The translations under genes and the position numbers were made by a program. 64,000 nucleotides of DNA from NCBI RefSeq assembly GCF_000956595.1, contig NZ_JYOO01000014.1, positions 1 through 64,000 of the forward strand, given 5' to 3'. Below are positions 33,544-41,859 of the stretch, piece after piece; position 1 is the stretch's first letter, and the number at the start of each line of letters is the position of its first letter. The notes under the pieces are model-generated. The model saw only the letters and a program-made list of their open reading frames with translations. It ran no database searches and was not told where the DNA came from. Source of the DNA: Priestia aryabhattai B8W22. GTDB lineage: Bacteria; Bacillota; Bacilli; Bacillales; Bacillaceae_H.

Positions 33544-33634
33544 AGCTCTACAATTCTTCTTCTGCTTTGTCGTATTTGCGTTCGTGCGCCGTATCTTCTT
33601 CGTTATCACGAATGGTTTTTTGAAGCACAAAAGC
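33544..33634. repeat. Right 91-bp direct repeat (attR)
   Basis: Identical to 5555-5645. It forms the last ~29 codons and stop of the YiaA-type gene. Confidence 0.92.
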
Positions 33635-33787
33635 GGACATCGTTAAGTATAATGTTCCAACAGCATAATAACCTTTTACCGGTAGTGATGCATCTAAGGT
33701 ATAAATTCCTATAAACATAGCTAATAGTGCTGTAATAAAAGCTGTCCATGCTAAAAATGTAAAAGCTGCTGTATTACGCTTTTTCAT
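33548..33787 (-). CDS. YiaA/YiaB two-helix membrane protein, integration target
   Basis: 79 aa from the ATG at 33787 with GGGGAGG upstream; the longer frame to 33859 covers the RBS. Two membrane helices (TFLAWTAFITALLAMFIGIY; VKGYYAVGTLYLTMSAFVLQ) fit the yiaA/B two-helix domain. The tail RDNEEDTAHERKYDKAEEEL lies in the repeat, so the product is unchanged by insertion while its native terminator is displaced to 5532-5560. Confidence 0.8.
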   Translation of the reverse strand: MKKRNTAAFTFLAWTAFITALLAMFIGIYTLDASLPVKGYYAVGTLYLTMSAFVLQKTIRDNEEDTAHERKYDKAEEEL

Positions 33788-34032
33788 CGTATGACCTCCC
33801 CTTTTCCTTTTTCTGTTAAGCGTCGCTTTCATTTTACATTGTAAAATAATTGTTGTCATGGGTATTTATAGTCAGTTACCCTTTTAAACAGAACAAGAAA
33901 CGGGAGAATTTAGGTCTTACATCCTATTTTTGTCATAAAGCTTTTTTTCGAAATGATTGGATATATGGAATTTCTCTTTAAAAGTATGTTCATTCGTTTT
34001 CATGAAGAAAAGCTTCAGTTAATTACTACAAT

Positions 34033-34064
34033 AAAAAAATCATCGCCGAGACGATGATTTTTTG
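34033..34064 (-). terminator. Terminator of the DUF6501 gene
   Basis: AAAAAATCATCG / CGATGATTTTTT perfect arms, 6-nt loop. Confidence 0.8.
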
Positions 34065-34065
34065 T

Positions 34066-34266
34066 TTAGCCTTCAAAGTATTCTTTATAAAAGCCGCCGA
34101 CTTGGCCAGTGTTATCAACAACAAAATAAAATTCTTCTGTTTCGTTTTTTACATCATATGTTTTTCCTGCTGTTAAAACATTTTCAACCACGAATTTTTT
34201 TGCATCTGTATGTATGCATTTTACTTGTTTAATCGTTGGACGATCGTTCCATTCTAAATGAATCAT
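34066..34266 (-). CDS. DUF6501 family small protein
   Basis: 66 aa from the ATG at 34266, 8 nt after AAGGAG; an upstream frame extension covers the RBS. MIHLEWNDRPTIKQVKC, LTAGKTYDVKNETEEFYFVVDNTGQVGGFYKEYF is the DUF6501 pattern found across Bacillus. Function unknown. Single gene with its own terminator. Confidence 0.7.
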   Translation of the reverse strand: MIHLEWNDRPTIKQVKCIHTDAKKFVVENVLTAGKTYDVKNETEEFYFVVDNTGQVGGFYKEYFEG

Positions 34267-34321
34267 GTATGTACACTCCTTTGTTTTCATTCAAGATTCA
34301 TTTTATCTTACTTGAAGTAAA

Positions 34322-34360
34322 AAAGAAACGGAGCGAATTTAAAAATTAAAAAATTCGCTC
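34322..34360 (-). terminator. Terminator of the esterase gene
   Basis: GAGCGAATTT / AAATTCGCTC arms overlapping the stop region. On the minus strand it continues CGTTTCTTTT. Confidence 0.65.
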
Positions 34361-35119
34361 ATGCACTTTTTTTTTGGCAACTGTTGCTTGTACAAACTGT
34401 GCCGTTTGTGCAACAATCATATCTTTATCAAAATCCATCGACGCAACATGGTAAGAGTTTCGAAGCATGTGCTGTCTTTTTTCTGCTGATTGAATATGGT
34501 TTAAGATATAAGCTGAATTCTCAGGCGGTACTACGTTATCCACGGTTGATGTTAGTACTAAAGCCGGGCACGTTACATAAGATAAGCGTTCTTTTGTTTC
34601 ATCCATTAAAGAAAGCAGCTCACGCATAGAGCGCACTGGTACTTTGTCGTACGTAATTTCATGTACGTTTGGATCTTTAATATCGGGATGATCTTCTTTT
34701 AAATAACGAGGCGTATGACGAGAGCGATAAGGCTCCATTGAAGGAATGGACGTCATAGCCGGATTGATTGCAATAACTCCGTCAAGATCTAATCCTTGAC
34801 TCGCTGTATGAAAGGTAAGAGTGCCTCCCATGGACTGACCTAAGATAAATACATGACGGCATTCTTGCTTCAAACGCTGATACCCATTTAAAAAGTCTTG
34901 CTTCCATTCCTGATACGTTGTTTGTTCAATATCATAGTAGTGAGTACCATGTCCCGTTAGTCGCAAACCGTACACAGTAAAACCTTTTTCAGCTAATTCT
35001 TTTCCGATATATTCCATACTTTGAGGAGTCCCCATAAATCCATGAGAAACAAGTATACCAATGTCGTTGCCTTTATAATAAAAAGATTCTGCGCCTTGAA
35101 TTACGTCATAACGTTCCAT
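34346..35119 (-). CDS. Carboxylesterase / monoacylglycerol lipase (alpha/beta hydrolase)
   Basis: 257 aa from the ATG at 35119 (AAAGGGTG upstream; a GTG at 35128 overlaps it). HGFMGTPQSM near residue 26 is the oxyanion region, GQSMGG has the nucleophile Ser96, TSTVDNVVPP the Asp near 199, and YHVASMD the His near 230. Length and motifs match Bacillus carboxylesterases of the Est30/YvaK and monoacylglycerol lipase group. It hydrolyses short-chain esters or monoglycerides in the cytoplasm (family knowledge). Single gene. Confidence 0.85.
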   Translation of the reverse strand: MERYDVIQGAESFYYKGNDIGILVSHGFMGTPQSMEYIGKELAEKGFTVYGLRLTGHGTHYYDIEQTTYQEWKQDFLNGYQRLKQECRHVFILGQSMGGTLTFHTASQGLDLDGVIAINPAMTSIPSMEPYRSRHTPRYLKEDHPDIKDPNVHEITYDKVPVRSMRELLSLMDETKERLSYVTCPALVLTSTVDNVVPPENSAYILNHIQSAEKRQHMLRNSYHVASMDFDKDMIVAQTAQFVQATVAKKKVHERIF

Positions 35120-35221
35120 TTTCTTCACCCTTTATCAAAAATTTTCTGACTAAATGAACTATCTTTATAATACACCTATAATTCCTATAAGTCAACTGGG
35201 TTATTTATTTTTTTACGACTC

Positions 35222-35263
35222 AAAAAGAACGAAGCAAGAATTATCTCTTGCTTCGTTCTTTTT
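35222..35263 (-). terminator. Terminator of ssuD
   Basis: 18-bp perfect arms (AAAAAGAACGAAGCAAGA and its complement), overlapping the ssuD stop. Confidence 0.85.
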
Positions 35264-36311
35264 GAATATGTGGAAATACTAGCTCAGCAAACGTATATGC
35301 TTCTTCTAGATGCGGATAGCCTGATAAAATAAACGTATCAATTCCTAGCTCTTTGTACTCTTTTAACCGATCCGCTACAATTTCAGGACTTCCAACAAGA
35401 GCGGTTCCAGCTCCTTCTCGTGCTAAACCAATTCCAGCCCATAGATTCGGAGCAATCTCTAGTGCGCCTCGATCTTTTGTACCGCTGTGCAAACTTGACT
35501 GTGTTTTTTGGGCAGTGGAGTCAAATGACGCAAACTTATCTTGAAACGCTTTGATCGTATCATCATTAACATGTTTAATTAATTTATCTGCAGATTCCCA
35601 CGCCTCGTCTTCTGATTCTCTTACAATAACGTGCAGGCGAATACCAAAGCGAATGTCCCGACCTTCGTTTGCAGCTTTTTCTTTCATCTCATCAATTTTC
35701 GTCTTGATCACTGCAGGAGGCTCTCCCCATAACAAATATACATCTGCATGCTTTGCGCCTACTTCTTTTCCTGCTGGCGAAGACCCGCCAAAGTACAGCG
35801 GAGGATATGGTTTTTGGACCGTAGGCGATGGAATGTACGCGCCTGTTACATCAAGATGCTCTCCTTTATAGTCCACTTTTTTTCCTTCCATTACATCTCG
35901 CCAAATCGTTAAAAATTCATCTGTTAACTCGTAGCGTTTATCGTGGGTTAAATAGTTACCGTACGCCGCTTGCTCAACCGGATCTCCTCCCGTCACAATA
36001 TTTAACATGAGTCGGCCGTTTGACATCTGATCGAATGTCGAAGCCATCCGTGCTGAAAGTGTGGGAGACATTACACCCGGGCGAAGTGCAATTAAAAACT
36101 TCAGTCGATTCGTAACGGAAGCAAGTGCCGATGCAATCACCCATGAATCTTCACAATTTGAACCAGTAGGAAGCAAAGCGCCGTCATATCCTAGATAATC
36201 CAGTCCATGTGCGATTTGCTTTAAGTAGTGAATATCGCTTGTTCTGCTTCCCTCGGTTGTGCCTAGATAATGTCCGTCGCCTGCTGTAGGGAAAAACCAT
36301 AAGATGTTCAT
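35241..36311 (-). CDS. ssuD: FMNH2-dependent alkanesulfonate monooxygenase (LLM class)
   Basis: 356 aa, close to the family's ~360-380. WFFPTAGDGHYLGTTEGSR, GYDGALLPTGSNCEDSW, RPGVMSPTLSARMASTFD, NIVTGGDPVE, VYLLWGEPP are SsuD hallmarks. With reduced flavin it releases sulfite from alkanesulfonates for sulfur supply. The transporter genes ssuBAC and a flavin reductase are not nearby, so it stands alone here. The long leader (36312-36530) shows no S-box or other recognisable riboswitch. Confidence 0.85.
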   Translation of the reverse strand: MNILWFFPTAGDGHYLGTTEGSRTSDIHYLKQIAHGLDYLGYDGALLPTGSNCEDSWVIASALASVTNRLKFLIALRPGVMSPTLSARMASTFDQMSNGRLMLNIVTGGDPVEQAAYGNYLTHDKRYELTDEFLTIWRDVMEGKKVDYKGEHLDVTGAYIPSPTVQKPYPPLYFGGSSPAGKEVGAKHADVYLLWGEPPAVIKTKIDEMKEKAANEGRDIRFGIRLHVIVRESEDEAWESADKLIKHVNDDTIKAFQDKFASFDSTAQKTQSSLHSGTKDRGALEIAPNLWAGIGLAREGAGTALVGSPEIVADRLKEYKELGIDTFILSGYPHLEEAYTFAELVFPHIQKERSKR

Positions 36312-36495
36312 TTCTATTTCCTCCTAAATATTCTCGTATTCTATATAAAGCGTTCTCATATTATTTGTTCAATTCTTGTTCGCTAATTACAGAGTTGCAT
36401 TTTTATATTAGCGTATGTAATACTACTCTTTTTATTTATTAAATTAGTAAAATCATAATACCTCTTTAACCTATATGTCAAGTATGAATTTAGAT

Positions 36496-36527
36496 AAAAA
36501 AACAAGAATTAAAAGTAATTCTTGTTT
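36496..36527 (-). terminator. Terminator of the RsbR-like gene
   Basis: AACAAGAATTA-AAAG-TAATTCTTGTT followed by a T-rich tract on the minus strand. Confidence 0.75.
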
Positions 36528-36530
36528 GCT

Positions 36531-37370
36531 TTATTTCCTCATACGTGAAGCCATCGCATTAGCAAGGGTTGATTTTGTTGATATATTTTCAAACGATAAA
36601 CCTAAATGAGAAGCGGTAATGGCGATTTCAGGGCGTACTCCAGAGATAGTTGATTCTACGCCTATTAATTTTAATGCATCAATCAGCTGGAAAATCTGAT
36701 GAGCAACCATCGTATCAACAATAACTACTCCTGAAATATCAATATAAAGGTGATTCACTTGCTGTTCAGCGCAGCGAGTTAACGTATTTTCTAAAATTCG
36801 GCGCGCTCTTGCTGTGTCGATATCCCCAACAAGCGGAAGGATCGCAATATGATCGCTCAATGGAATAACTGGCGAGCTCAGCTCATTAATCAGCTCTTTG
36901 TGCGCCTCAAGCAACCGCTTTGAATGCTGATGGTGCTCTTCTACAAATTTATAAACGGTGATATCAAACACGCGTACAATCAATTCGTTCCATTCGTCTA
37001 GTTCGCCTTGCGTAATATCTTGCTCGCAATCTTCTACAAATTGATTTAAATACGTTAAATACTGTTTTCTAACTCGGAAAAATTCGCGAATAATATAATG
37101 TATAGGTGTTCTTACATGCTCTCCGTCTTCGGCAATCTTTAAAATCCACGTTTCAAATGAATCAAAAAATTCTTTTTCACTTTTTATAAATACATCGGCT
37201 ATGTATAAATGAAATTCATTATTTTGATCTTTTAATACTGAAATGACTTCCGGATGAGTAGATGCATAAACCGATTCTGGGTCATTGTCTTCAATGCTTT
37301 CATACCATTCTTCCGTCAGTTGATCTGCATGTTTTAAAAAAAACGTTCGAAGTGCTTCATTTTTATTCAA
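36531..37370 (-). CDS. RsbR-type stressosome protein with STAS domain
   Basis: 279 aa from a TTG at 37370 placed 7 nt after GAAAGGGG; an in-frame ATG at 37388 lies just ahead of the RBS. The N-terminal ~150 residues are helical and globin-like, as in RsbRB/RC/RD. The C-terminal STAS domain (PVIPLSDHIAILPLVGDIDTARARRILENTL...YIDISGVVIVDTMVAHQI) keeps the Thr positions phosphorylated in RsbR paralogues. Such proteins build the stressosome controlling sigma-B (established in B. subtilis). Paralogue assignment is not attempted. Confidence 0.8.
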   Translation of the reverse strand: MNKNEALRTFFLKHADQLTEEWYESIEDNDPESVYASTHPEVISVLKDQNNEFHLYIADVFIKSEKEFFDSFETWILKIAEDGEHVRTPIHYIIREFFRVRKQYLTYLNQFVEDCEQDITQGELDEWNELIVRVFDITVYKFVEEHHQHSKRLLEAHKELINELSSPVIPLSDHIAILPLVGDIDTARARRILENTLTRCAEQQVNHLYIDISGVVIVDTMVAHQIFQLIDALKLIGVESTISGVRPEIAITASHLGLSFENISTKSTLANAMASRMRK

Positions 37371-37537
37371 AACGATTCCCCTTTCCATACGAGCTATTAC
37401 TATCATTATAATTCAACTTTTTCACCCTTACTAGTTTTATAAAAAGACAAGAAAGAAAATTCTTTTTTAAAATACGGTGTAGTTTATGATTTTATGCTAC
37501 ATTGAAAATAGCTATAAAAACATAAAGGAGTTTTCAA

Positions 37538-38500
37538 ATGATACGAACGTTAGCTCTTATGAACGATGATAAACTTGTGAAACATATACAATTAGATCAG
37601 ATTCACGATCCCTCTATTCAGTACTATTGGATTGACTTTAACTGCCCTTCTGAAGAAGAAGCGCTGCTGCTTCAATCTTCCTTTCACTTTCATCCGTTAG
37701 CGATTGAAGATTGCTTTCATTTTCTGCAGCGTCCAAAACTCGATTATTATGAAGGATACAGTTTTTTTGTCCTGCATTCATTAAATCGTCAAACGTTAGA
37801 AGCTGAAGAAGTTGACCTTTTTATCGGCGATAATTATATAGTTACTTTTCATTTTCACCCGTCAGCTGCAATTGATAAAGTATGGGAGAAGCTGCTTCAT
37901 ACACCTTCGATTCATGAAAAAGGGATAAGCTATCTTGCGTATTCTGTGATGGATAAAGTGGTAGATGAATATTTTCCCACTGTATATCAAATTGAAGATG
38001 AGCTGAATGATATAGAAAACATAGATGCAAAAAAATCCATCTCTGTTTTAATGGAAGATGTATTCAAACTTCGAAGTGATTTACTGAAAATCAGAAGAAC
38101 CATTTTGCCTATGCGCGATTTATTGTACCGCGTTATAAATTCTGAACGCCTAGATGTTCATCCAGAACAAAAAAGGTATTTTAAAGATGTCTATGACCAC
38201 TTATTAAAATTAGCCGATATGATTGAATCAAATCGGGAAATGACGTCTGATATGCGCGATAATTATCTTTCTCTTAATTCAAACCGGATGAATTCAATTA
38301 TGATGACGCTGACCGTTATTTCATCTATCTTTATTCCCCTTACCTTTATCGTTGGCGTATACGGAATGAATTTTGAAAACATGCCTGAGCTAAAGTGGCA
38401 CTATGGCTATTTCTTTGTGCTTGGCTTCATGGGGCTGATAACGCTTGGTTTAATTTTATGGTTCAAGCGAAAAGGCTGGTTTAATGCTGATAAAGAGTAG
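37538..38500 (+). CDS. corA: CorA-type magnesium transporter
   Basis: 320 aa. A cytoplasmic alpha/beta N-terminus, the long helix (~150-260), and two C-terminal membrane helices with the YGMN signature (GVYGMNFENM, ~270-279) and the basic tail KRKGW. AAGGAG box before the ATG. A pentameric Mg2+/Co2+ channel in the plasma membrane (family knowledge). Downstream lies a copy of a dispersed Bacillus repeat. No riboswitch seen in the leader. Confidence 0.9.
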   Translation: MIRTLALMNDDKLVKHIQLDQIHDPSIQYYWIDFNCPSEEEALLLQSSFHFHPLAIEDCFHFLQRPKLDYYEGYSFFVLHSLNRQTLEAEEVDLFIGDNYIVTFHFHPSAAIDKVWEKLLHTPSIHEKGISYLAYSVMDKVVDEYFPTVYQIEDELNDIENIDAKKSISVLMEDVFKLRSDLLKIRRTILPMRDLLYRVINSERLDVHPEQKRYFKDVYDHLLKLADMIESNREMTSDMRDNYLSLNSNRMNSIMMTLTVISSIFIPLTFIVGVYGMNFENMPELKWHYGYFFVLGFMGLITLGLILWFKRKGWFNADKE

Positions 38501-38948
38501 AAAGATTGAGTAACGAAATCAATCCCACTTAAAGATAAATGAGATAGCATGAATCGCTTGAGATACCGCTGTTGATTTGCGTGCAAGAATTCGCTTTCCG
38601 CGGGCGGCCGGTGAGCATCCTCGTTGCTTACGCTCCTGAGGGGTCTCACCTGTTCCGCTTTTCCCGCAGGAGTCTTCGCCCTGCTCTCCAATTAACAGCT
38701 ATTACATACGGTAAATCTACGTTCACCATCACAATGAAAAAATCCGAACGAGTTGAATCCCCCATTAAGAATCTCGATTGATTGTTCGGATCTCCTTTCA
38801 ACGAAAATATGTTTTTCCCAGTTTCTTTTCTATAGGAAGATACCTAGTTATTTCCCGAAAATATTTATAAACTAACGTACTTGCGTTTCCTTTTTCTAAA
38901 AAATTTCATAAGATAGTGAAAATAATGCTCAGAAAGGAGGCTGAAGTA
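38501..38948. other. Intergenic region with a dispersed repeat
   Basis: Contains the repeat at 38572-38702. Also AATCCGAAC / GTTCGGAT arms near 38744-38793 that could terminate transcription. The speD-speE leader shows nothing else. Confidence 0.5.
38572..38702. repeat. Dispersed GC-rich intergenic repeat of Bacillaceae
   Basis: The segment with GCTTTCCGCGGGCGG, GGTGAGCATCCTCG, GGGGTCTCACCTGTTCCGCT and TTCCCGCAGGAGTCTTCGCC closely resembles a repeat I know from many Bacillus-group genomes. It is far more GC-rich than its surroundings and has internal complementary parts (GGTGAG/CTCACC, GCGGG/CCCGC) that can fold. It contains frames on both strands, but none is a credible gene. Confidence 0.65.
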
Positions 38949-40226
38949 GTGGATATTAAAGGAGAACACTTGCTAATGGATGCGTTCGAATGCGATGAAG
39001 TGATATTAAATGACCCCTCACTTTTAAGTCAAATTCTTATTGAAGCTGCACTAGATGCAGAAATGGAAGTTTTGCACTGTTATTTTCACCAGTTTACGCC
39101 TCAAGGCATTACAGGCATTCTCGTATTAGCTACCTCTCACTTGTCTATTCATACTTGGCCGGAGGAAAACTACGCTTCATTAGACTTTTATACGTGCGGA
39201 GACAAAGAAATAATTGAAATTGGTTATGCGCTGCTTAAACAATTAGCTTCAAAAAAAGCTGTTGTGTATTCGATTTCTCGCGGAATTCAACACGCCGAAA
39301 CTCCACAAAAAAATCGTCAGCATGCTGAAAGCACTCGTCTTTTCAATCGGGGAGATGACTCAGATCACGTTAGTCTACAGCAGATCTTATCAGGTCAGCA
39401 TGACATTTTGTTTCATCAGAAAAACAGTATTCAAGATATTCAGCTGATTAAAGCATCTGATATTCGAATGTATTTGGATGAACAGCTGCAATTTAGTTCA
39501 TTAGATGAACATGCGTATCATGAAGCTCTTGTACACCCTATCTTTGCCGCTTCCTTAAGTCCTCGCCGCATTCTTATTCTAGGCGGTGGAGATGGTTTAG
39601 CTTTACGAGAAGTCCTTAAATATAAGGAAGTGAAAGAAATAGACCTTGTGGAAATAGATGCTGACGTGGTAAATGCTGCGATGAATGTTGAAGAATTAAA
39701 GAAATTAAATCAACGCTCATTTGAAGATTCTCGTGTTACCGTTCATATTCAAGATGCTGTTGACTACCTCTCTTTGAATTCAGCGTGTTATGATATCATC
39801 ATTATTGACTTTCCTGATCCTACTAACAAAAAAATAAGTGCACTTTATACAAAAGAATTTTATACACTTCTCCAACGTTCACTATCGCGCAGAGGCTTGG
39901 TCGTATGTCAGTCAAATTCTCCTAGAGACACACCTATCGTTTTCTGGAGCATCAATGAGACGATGAAAGCCTCGCAGCTTTATACGTTGAGTTACCACAC
40001 TATTATTCCTTCTTTTGGAGATTGGGGTTTTCACATCGGCTCGAAAAAACCTTTGTCTGCACCTATACTCTCTACTGATGTTTTATCTCCTACGCTGCCA
40101 TCAGACTTTACTAAGTTAATGCATTTTTCTACTCATTCTCTTTCTAAAAAACAGTTTGCGGTTGTGAACTCTGCTGAGCACTTGGTTCTGCATAAAATAT
40201 TTAAAAAAGAAGGCTTATACTTGTAA
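38949..40226 (+). CDS. Fused S-adenosylmethionine decarboxylase and spermidine synthase (SpeD-SpeE)
   Basis: 425 aa from a GTG at 38949, 8 nt after AAAGGAGG; an upstream start at 38916 lies before the RBS. Residues ~1-115 are a bacterial AdoMet decarboxylase: GEHLLMDAFEC, LATSHLSIHTWPEENYASLDFYTCGD (the Ser becomes the pyruvoyl group by self-cleavage before LSIHTWPE). Residues ~165-425 are an aminopropyltransferase: LILGGGDGLALREVLKY, DLVEIDADVV, IIIIDFPDPTN, LYTKEFY. One polypeptide would thus make decarboxylated AdoMet and use it to form spermidine. Self-cleavage may release the two parts' N-terminal fragment. Confidence 0.88.
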   Translation: MDIKGEHLLMDAFECDEVILNDPSLLSQILIEAALDAEMEVLHCYFHQFTPQGITGILVLATSHLSIHTWPEENYASLDFYTCGDKEIIEIGYALLKQLASKKAVVYSISRGIQHAETPQKNRQHAESTRLFNRGDDSDHVSLQQILSGQHDILFHQKNSIQDIQLIKASDIRMYLDEQLQFSSLDEHAYHEALVHPIFAASLSPRRILILGGGDGLALREVLKYKEVKEIDLVEIDADVVNAAMNVEELKKLNQRSFEDSRVTVHIQDAVDYLSLNSACYDIIIIDFPDPTNKKISALYTKEFYTLLQRSLSRRGLVVCQSNSPRDTPIVFWSINETMKASQLYTLSYHTIIPSFGDWGFHIGSKKPLSAPILSTDVLSPTLPSDFTKLMHFSTHSLSKKQFAVVNSAEHLVLHKIFKKEGLYL

Positions 40227-40309
40227 AAAAGAAAGCTTGGCTTATACATTCCTTTTCTTTTGACATACTAAGATAGTCTCGTCATCATTGCGCGTTAGAA
40301 AGGATTGTT

Positions 40310-41044
40310 ATGAGAAAAATTTCGGTTTTTGTTATCTTATTGCTAACTGTTATTTTCCCTTCCCCCGTTTTTAGCCAAGTGAAAGTACCTATACTGATTT
40401 ACCACTCTATTGATTCCTACACAGGCCACGGGGAAAAAGAACTGTATGTGACGCCTGAAAATTTTGAGAAACAGCTTCTTTATCTTAAAAAGCAAGGATA
40501 TACGCCGCTCACATTTGAAAATTGGCAGGAGCTGAAGCGTGTAAAAAAGCCTATATTTATTACATTTGACGATGGATACAAAAATAATCTTACTATCTTG
40601 CCTATTTTTCAAAGAGCAGCCAGCCCTCAGTTTCATCCAGCGGCTACACTTTTTGTGATTTCAGATTTTATTGGCCGCCCCAACCGCTTGTCGCCAGCGG
40701 ATTTAAAAAAACTTGTTGATTCAGGATTTTTTTCTATTCAGTCTCATACCGCTACTCATCCGGATTTAACTAAGACAAAAAATTTATCCTATGAGCTAGC
40801 TGATTCAAAACGAAAAATTGAAGCCATTACGAGCCAGCCCGTTATTGCTCTTGCTTACCCTTATGGAAAGGTCAATAGCCGCGTAGTAGAAGAAACAAAA
40901 AAGAATTATACGTTTGGTCTTTCAACGATTCCAAAATTTTTTACTGAAAGTGGACAAAAAAATGAAAACTATCTTATTCCCCGTCTGTACGTCACGTATT
41001 CTACAACGATTGAAGATTTTGCTAAGCTATTAAAAGAAAGCTAA
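40310..41044 (+). CDS. Secreted polysaccharide deacetylase
   Basis: 244 aa; an AGAAAGGA box precedes the ATG. Signal peptide at 1-22 (ISVFVILLLTVIFPSPVFS). NodB homology: ILIYHSI near 28, TFDDGYKNN (metal Asp, ~85), SHTATHPDL (metal His pair, ~145), ALAYPYGK (~181). Such enzymes remove acetyl groups from peptidoglycan or biofilm polysaccharide at the cell surface (family knowledge). The substrate is not predictable here. Single gene, convergent with the DUF421 gene across a shared terminator. Confidence 0.85.
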   Translation: MRKISVFVILLLTVIFPSPVFSQVKVPILIYHSIDSYTGHGEKELYVTPENFEKQLLYLKKQGYTPLTFENWQELKRVKKPIFITFDDGYKNNLTILPIFQRAASPQFHPAATLFVISDFIGRPNRLSPADLKKLVDSGFFSIQSHTATHPDLTKTKNLSYELADSKRKIEAITSQPVIALAYPYGKVNSRVVEETKKNYTFGLSTIPKFFTESGQKNENYLIPRLYVTYSTTIEDFAKLLKES

Positions 41045-41075
41045 AAACCCTTTCCTTAAAAGGAAAGGGTTTTTA
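41043..41075. terminator. Bidirectional terminator
   Basis: AAAAACCCTTTCC-TTAAAA-GGAAAGGGTTTTT between the convergent deacetylase and DUF421 genes. Confidence 0.9.
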
Positions 41076-41744
41076 GAATTTTGTTATTTCTAGTCCTCGC
41101 TCTTGCTGCCATTCAGCATAAAAAACTTCGCTGTATTCCTTTATTTTCTTGATTGCCAGCTGTTTTTTTAACCACTTTTCATCTACGTTTGCTTCTTTCA
41201 AATTACCAGACACTACTTTTCCATCCATGATTAAAGCAATAGGTAAATTAGTTTGAGAATACGGGATGTTTAAATCATTTTTCGTCGGAGGACCGAATTC
41301 ATGTTTAGGAGCGACGCTCACCTCTCCATTCGTTTCTAAAATGACGTATTCTGCTTCATACAGTGAAAAATACCCTTGCTGTCTCATTAGATGCTGAAGC
41401 TGATTCAAATCCAAGTTGTTTTTCTTAAGCTCTTTATAAAGGATTTTCCCTTTATAAATAATCATTGAAGGCTTGCCTTCAAGAACTCCCCTAAATCCTG
41501 TAAAGGTTTGAGATAGCTTTGTCACTGCGTAAATCAGAAGCCCCCAAATCAAAACGCTATAAAGAATTTCAGTTAATTCTACTCCTTTTTCAAGAGCTGC
41601 ATCCCCCACAATATTTCCCAGGACAAGCGTTGTAATAAAGTCAAACGGAGTGATTTGAGCAAACTGCGTCTTACCTAAAAGCTTCAGCATAATAAATAGC
41701 GCTAAAAATCCACATATCAGTTCAATCGCAATATCTTTATACAT
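41073..41744 (-). CDS. DUF421 (YetF/YdfS-type) membrane protein
   Basis: 223 aa. Three N-terminal membrane helices, then the conserved cytoplasmic DUF421 domain (GKTQFAQITPFDFITTLVLGNIVGDAAL, KPSMIIYKGKILYKELKKNNLDLNQL, LRQQGYFSLYEAEYVILETNG). Members of this family act in spore germination or membrane processes in bacilli, but the precise function is unknown. Confidence 0.85.
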   Translation of the reverse strand: MYKDIAIELICGFLALFIMLKLLGKTQFAQITPFDFITTLVLGNIVGDAALEKGVELTEILYSVLIWGLLIYAVTKLSQTFTGFRGVLEGKPSMIIYKGKILYKELKKNNLDLNQLQHLMRQQGYFSLYEAEYVILETNGEVSVAPKHEFGPPTKNDLNIPYSQTNLPIALIMDGKVVSGNLKEANVDEKWLKKQLAIKKIKEYSEVFYAEWQQERGLEITKF

Positions 41745-41859
41745 CGATACCCTTCCTCTATAGCAAGCATGTTATAGTATCAGTTTGTATCATATATGAG
41801 AGTGATAAACCTAACTTTTCATTTTTCTTTCCTTCGTTCTCCAGTTATAGAACTTTTGA

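Larger units (their letters stand above)
5555..33634. mobile_element. Integrated genetic element of about 28 kb with defence-like cargo
   Basis: Bounded by perfect 91-bp direct repeats in the 3' end of a YiaA-type gene, with a tyrosine integrase adjacent to the right repeat. The interior is more AT-rich than the flanks and carries restriction/defence-like proteins, phage-type proteins (holin, BC1872, HIRAN), ribbon-helix-helix-like proteins and decayed genes. No conjugation, capsid or portal genes were seen, so it may be a genomic island, a mobilisable element or an integrated plasmid/satellite. No excisionase was identified. Confidence 0.88.

Noticed and set aside
5555-33634. Complete prophage
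   Set aside because: Holin (damaged), BC1872 and HIRAN proteins are phage-like, but no capsid, portal, terminase or tail genes are present.
36312-36530. S-box (SAM) riboswitch upstream of ssuD
   Set aside because: The leader was scanned for S-box-like stems and terminator; none of the conserved parts was found.
38407-38781. Frames on both strands across the GC-rich repeat
   Set aside because: Produced by the dispersed repeat sequence; no RBS and no conserved protein pattern.
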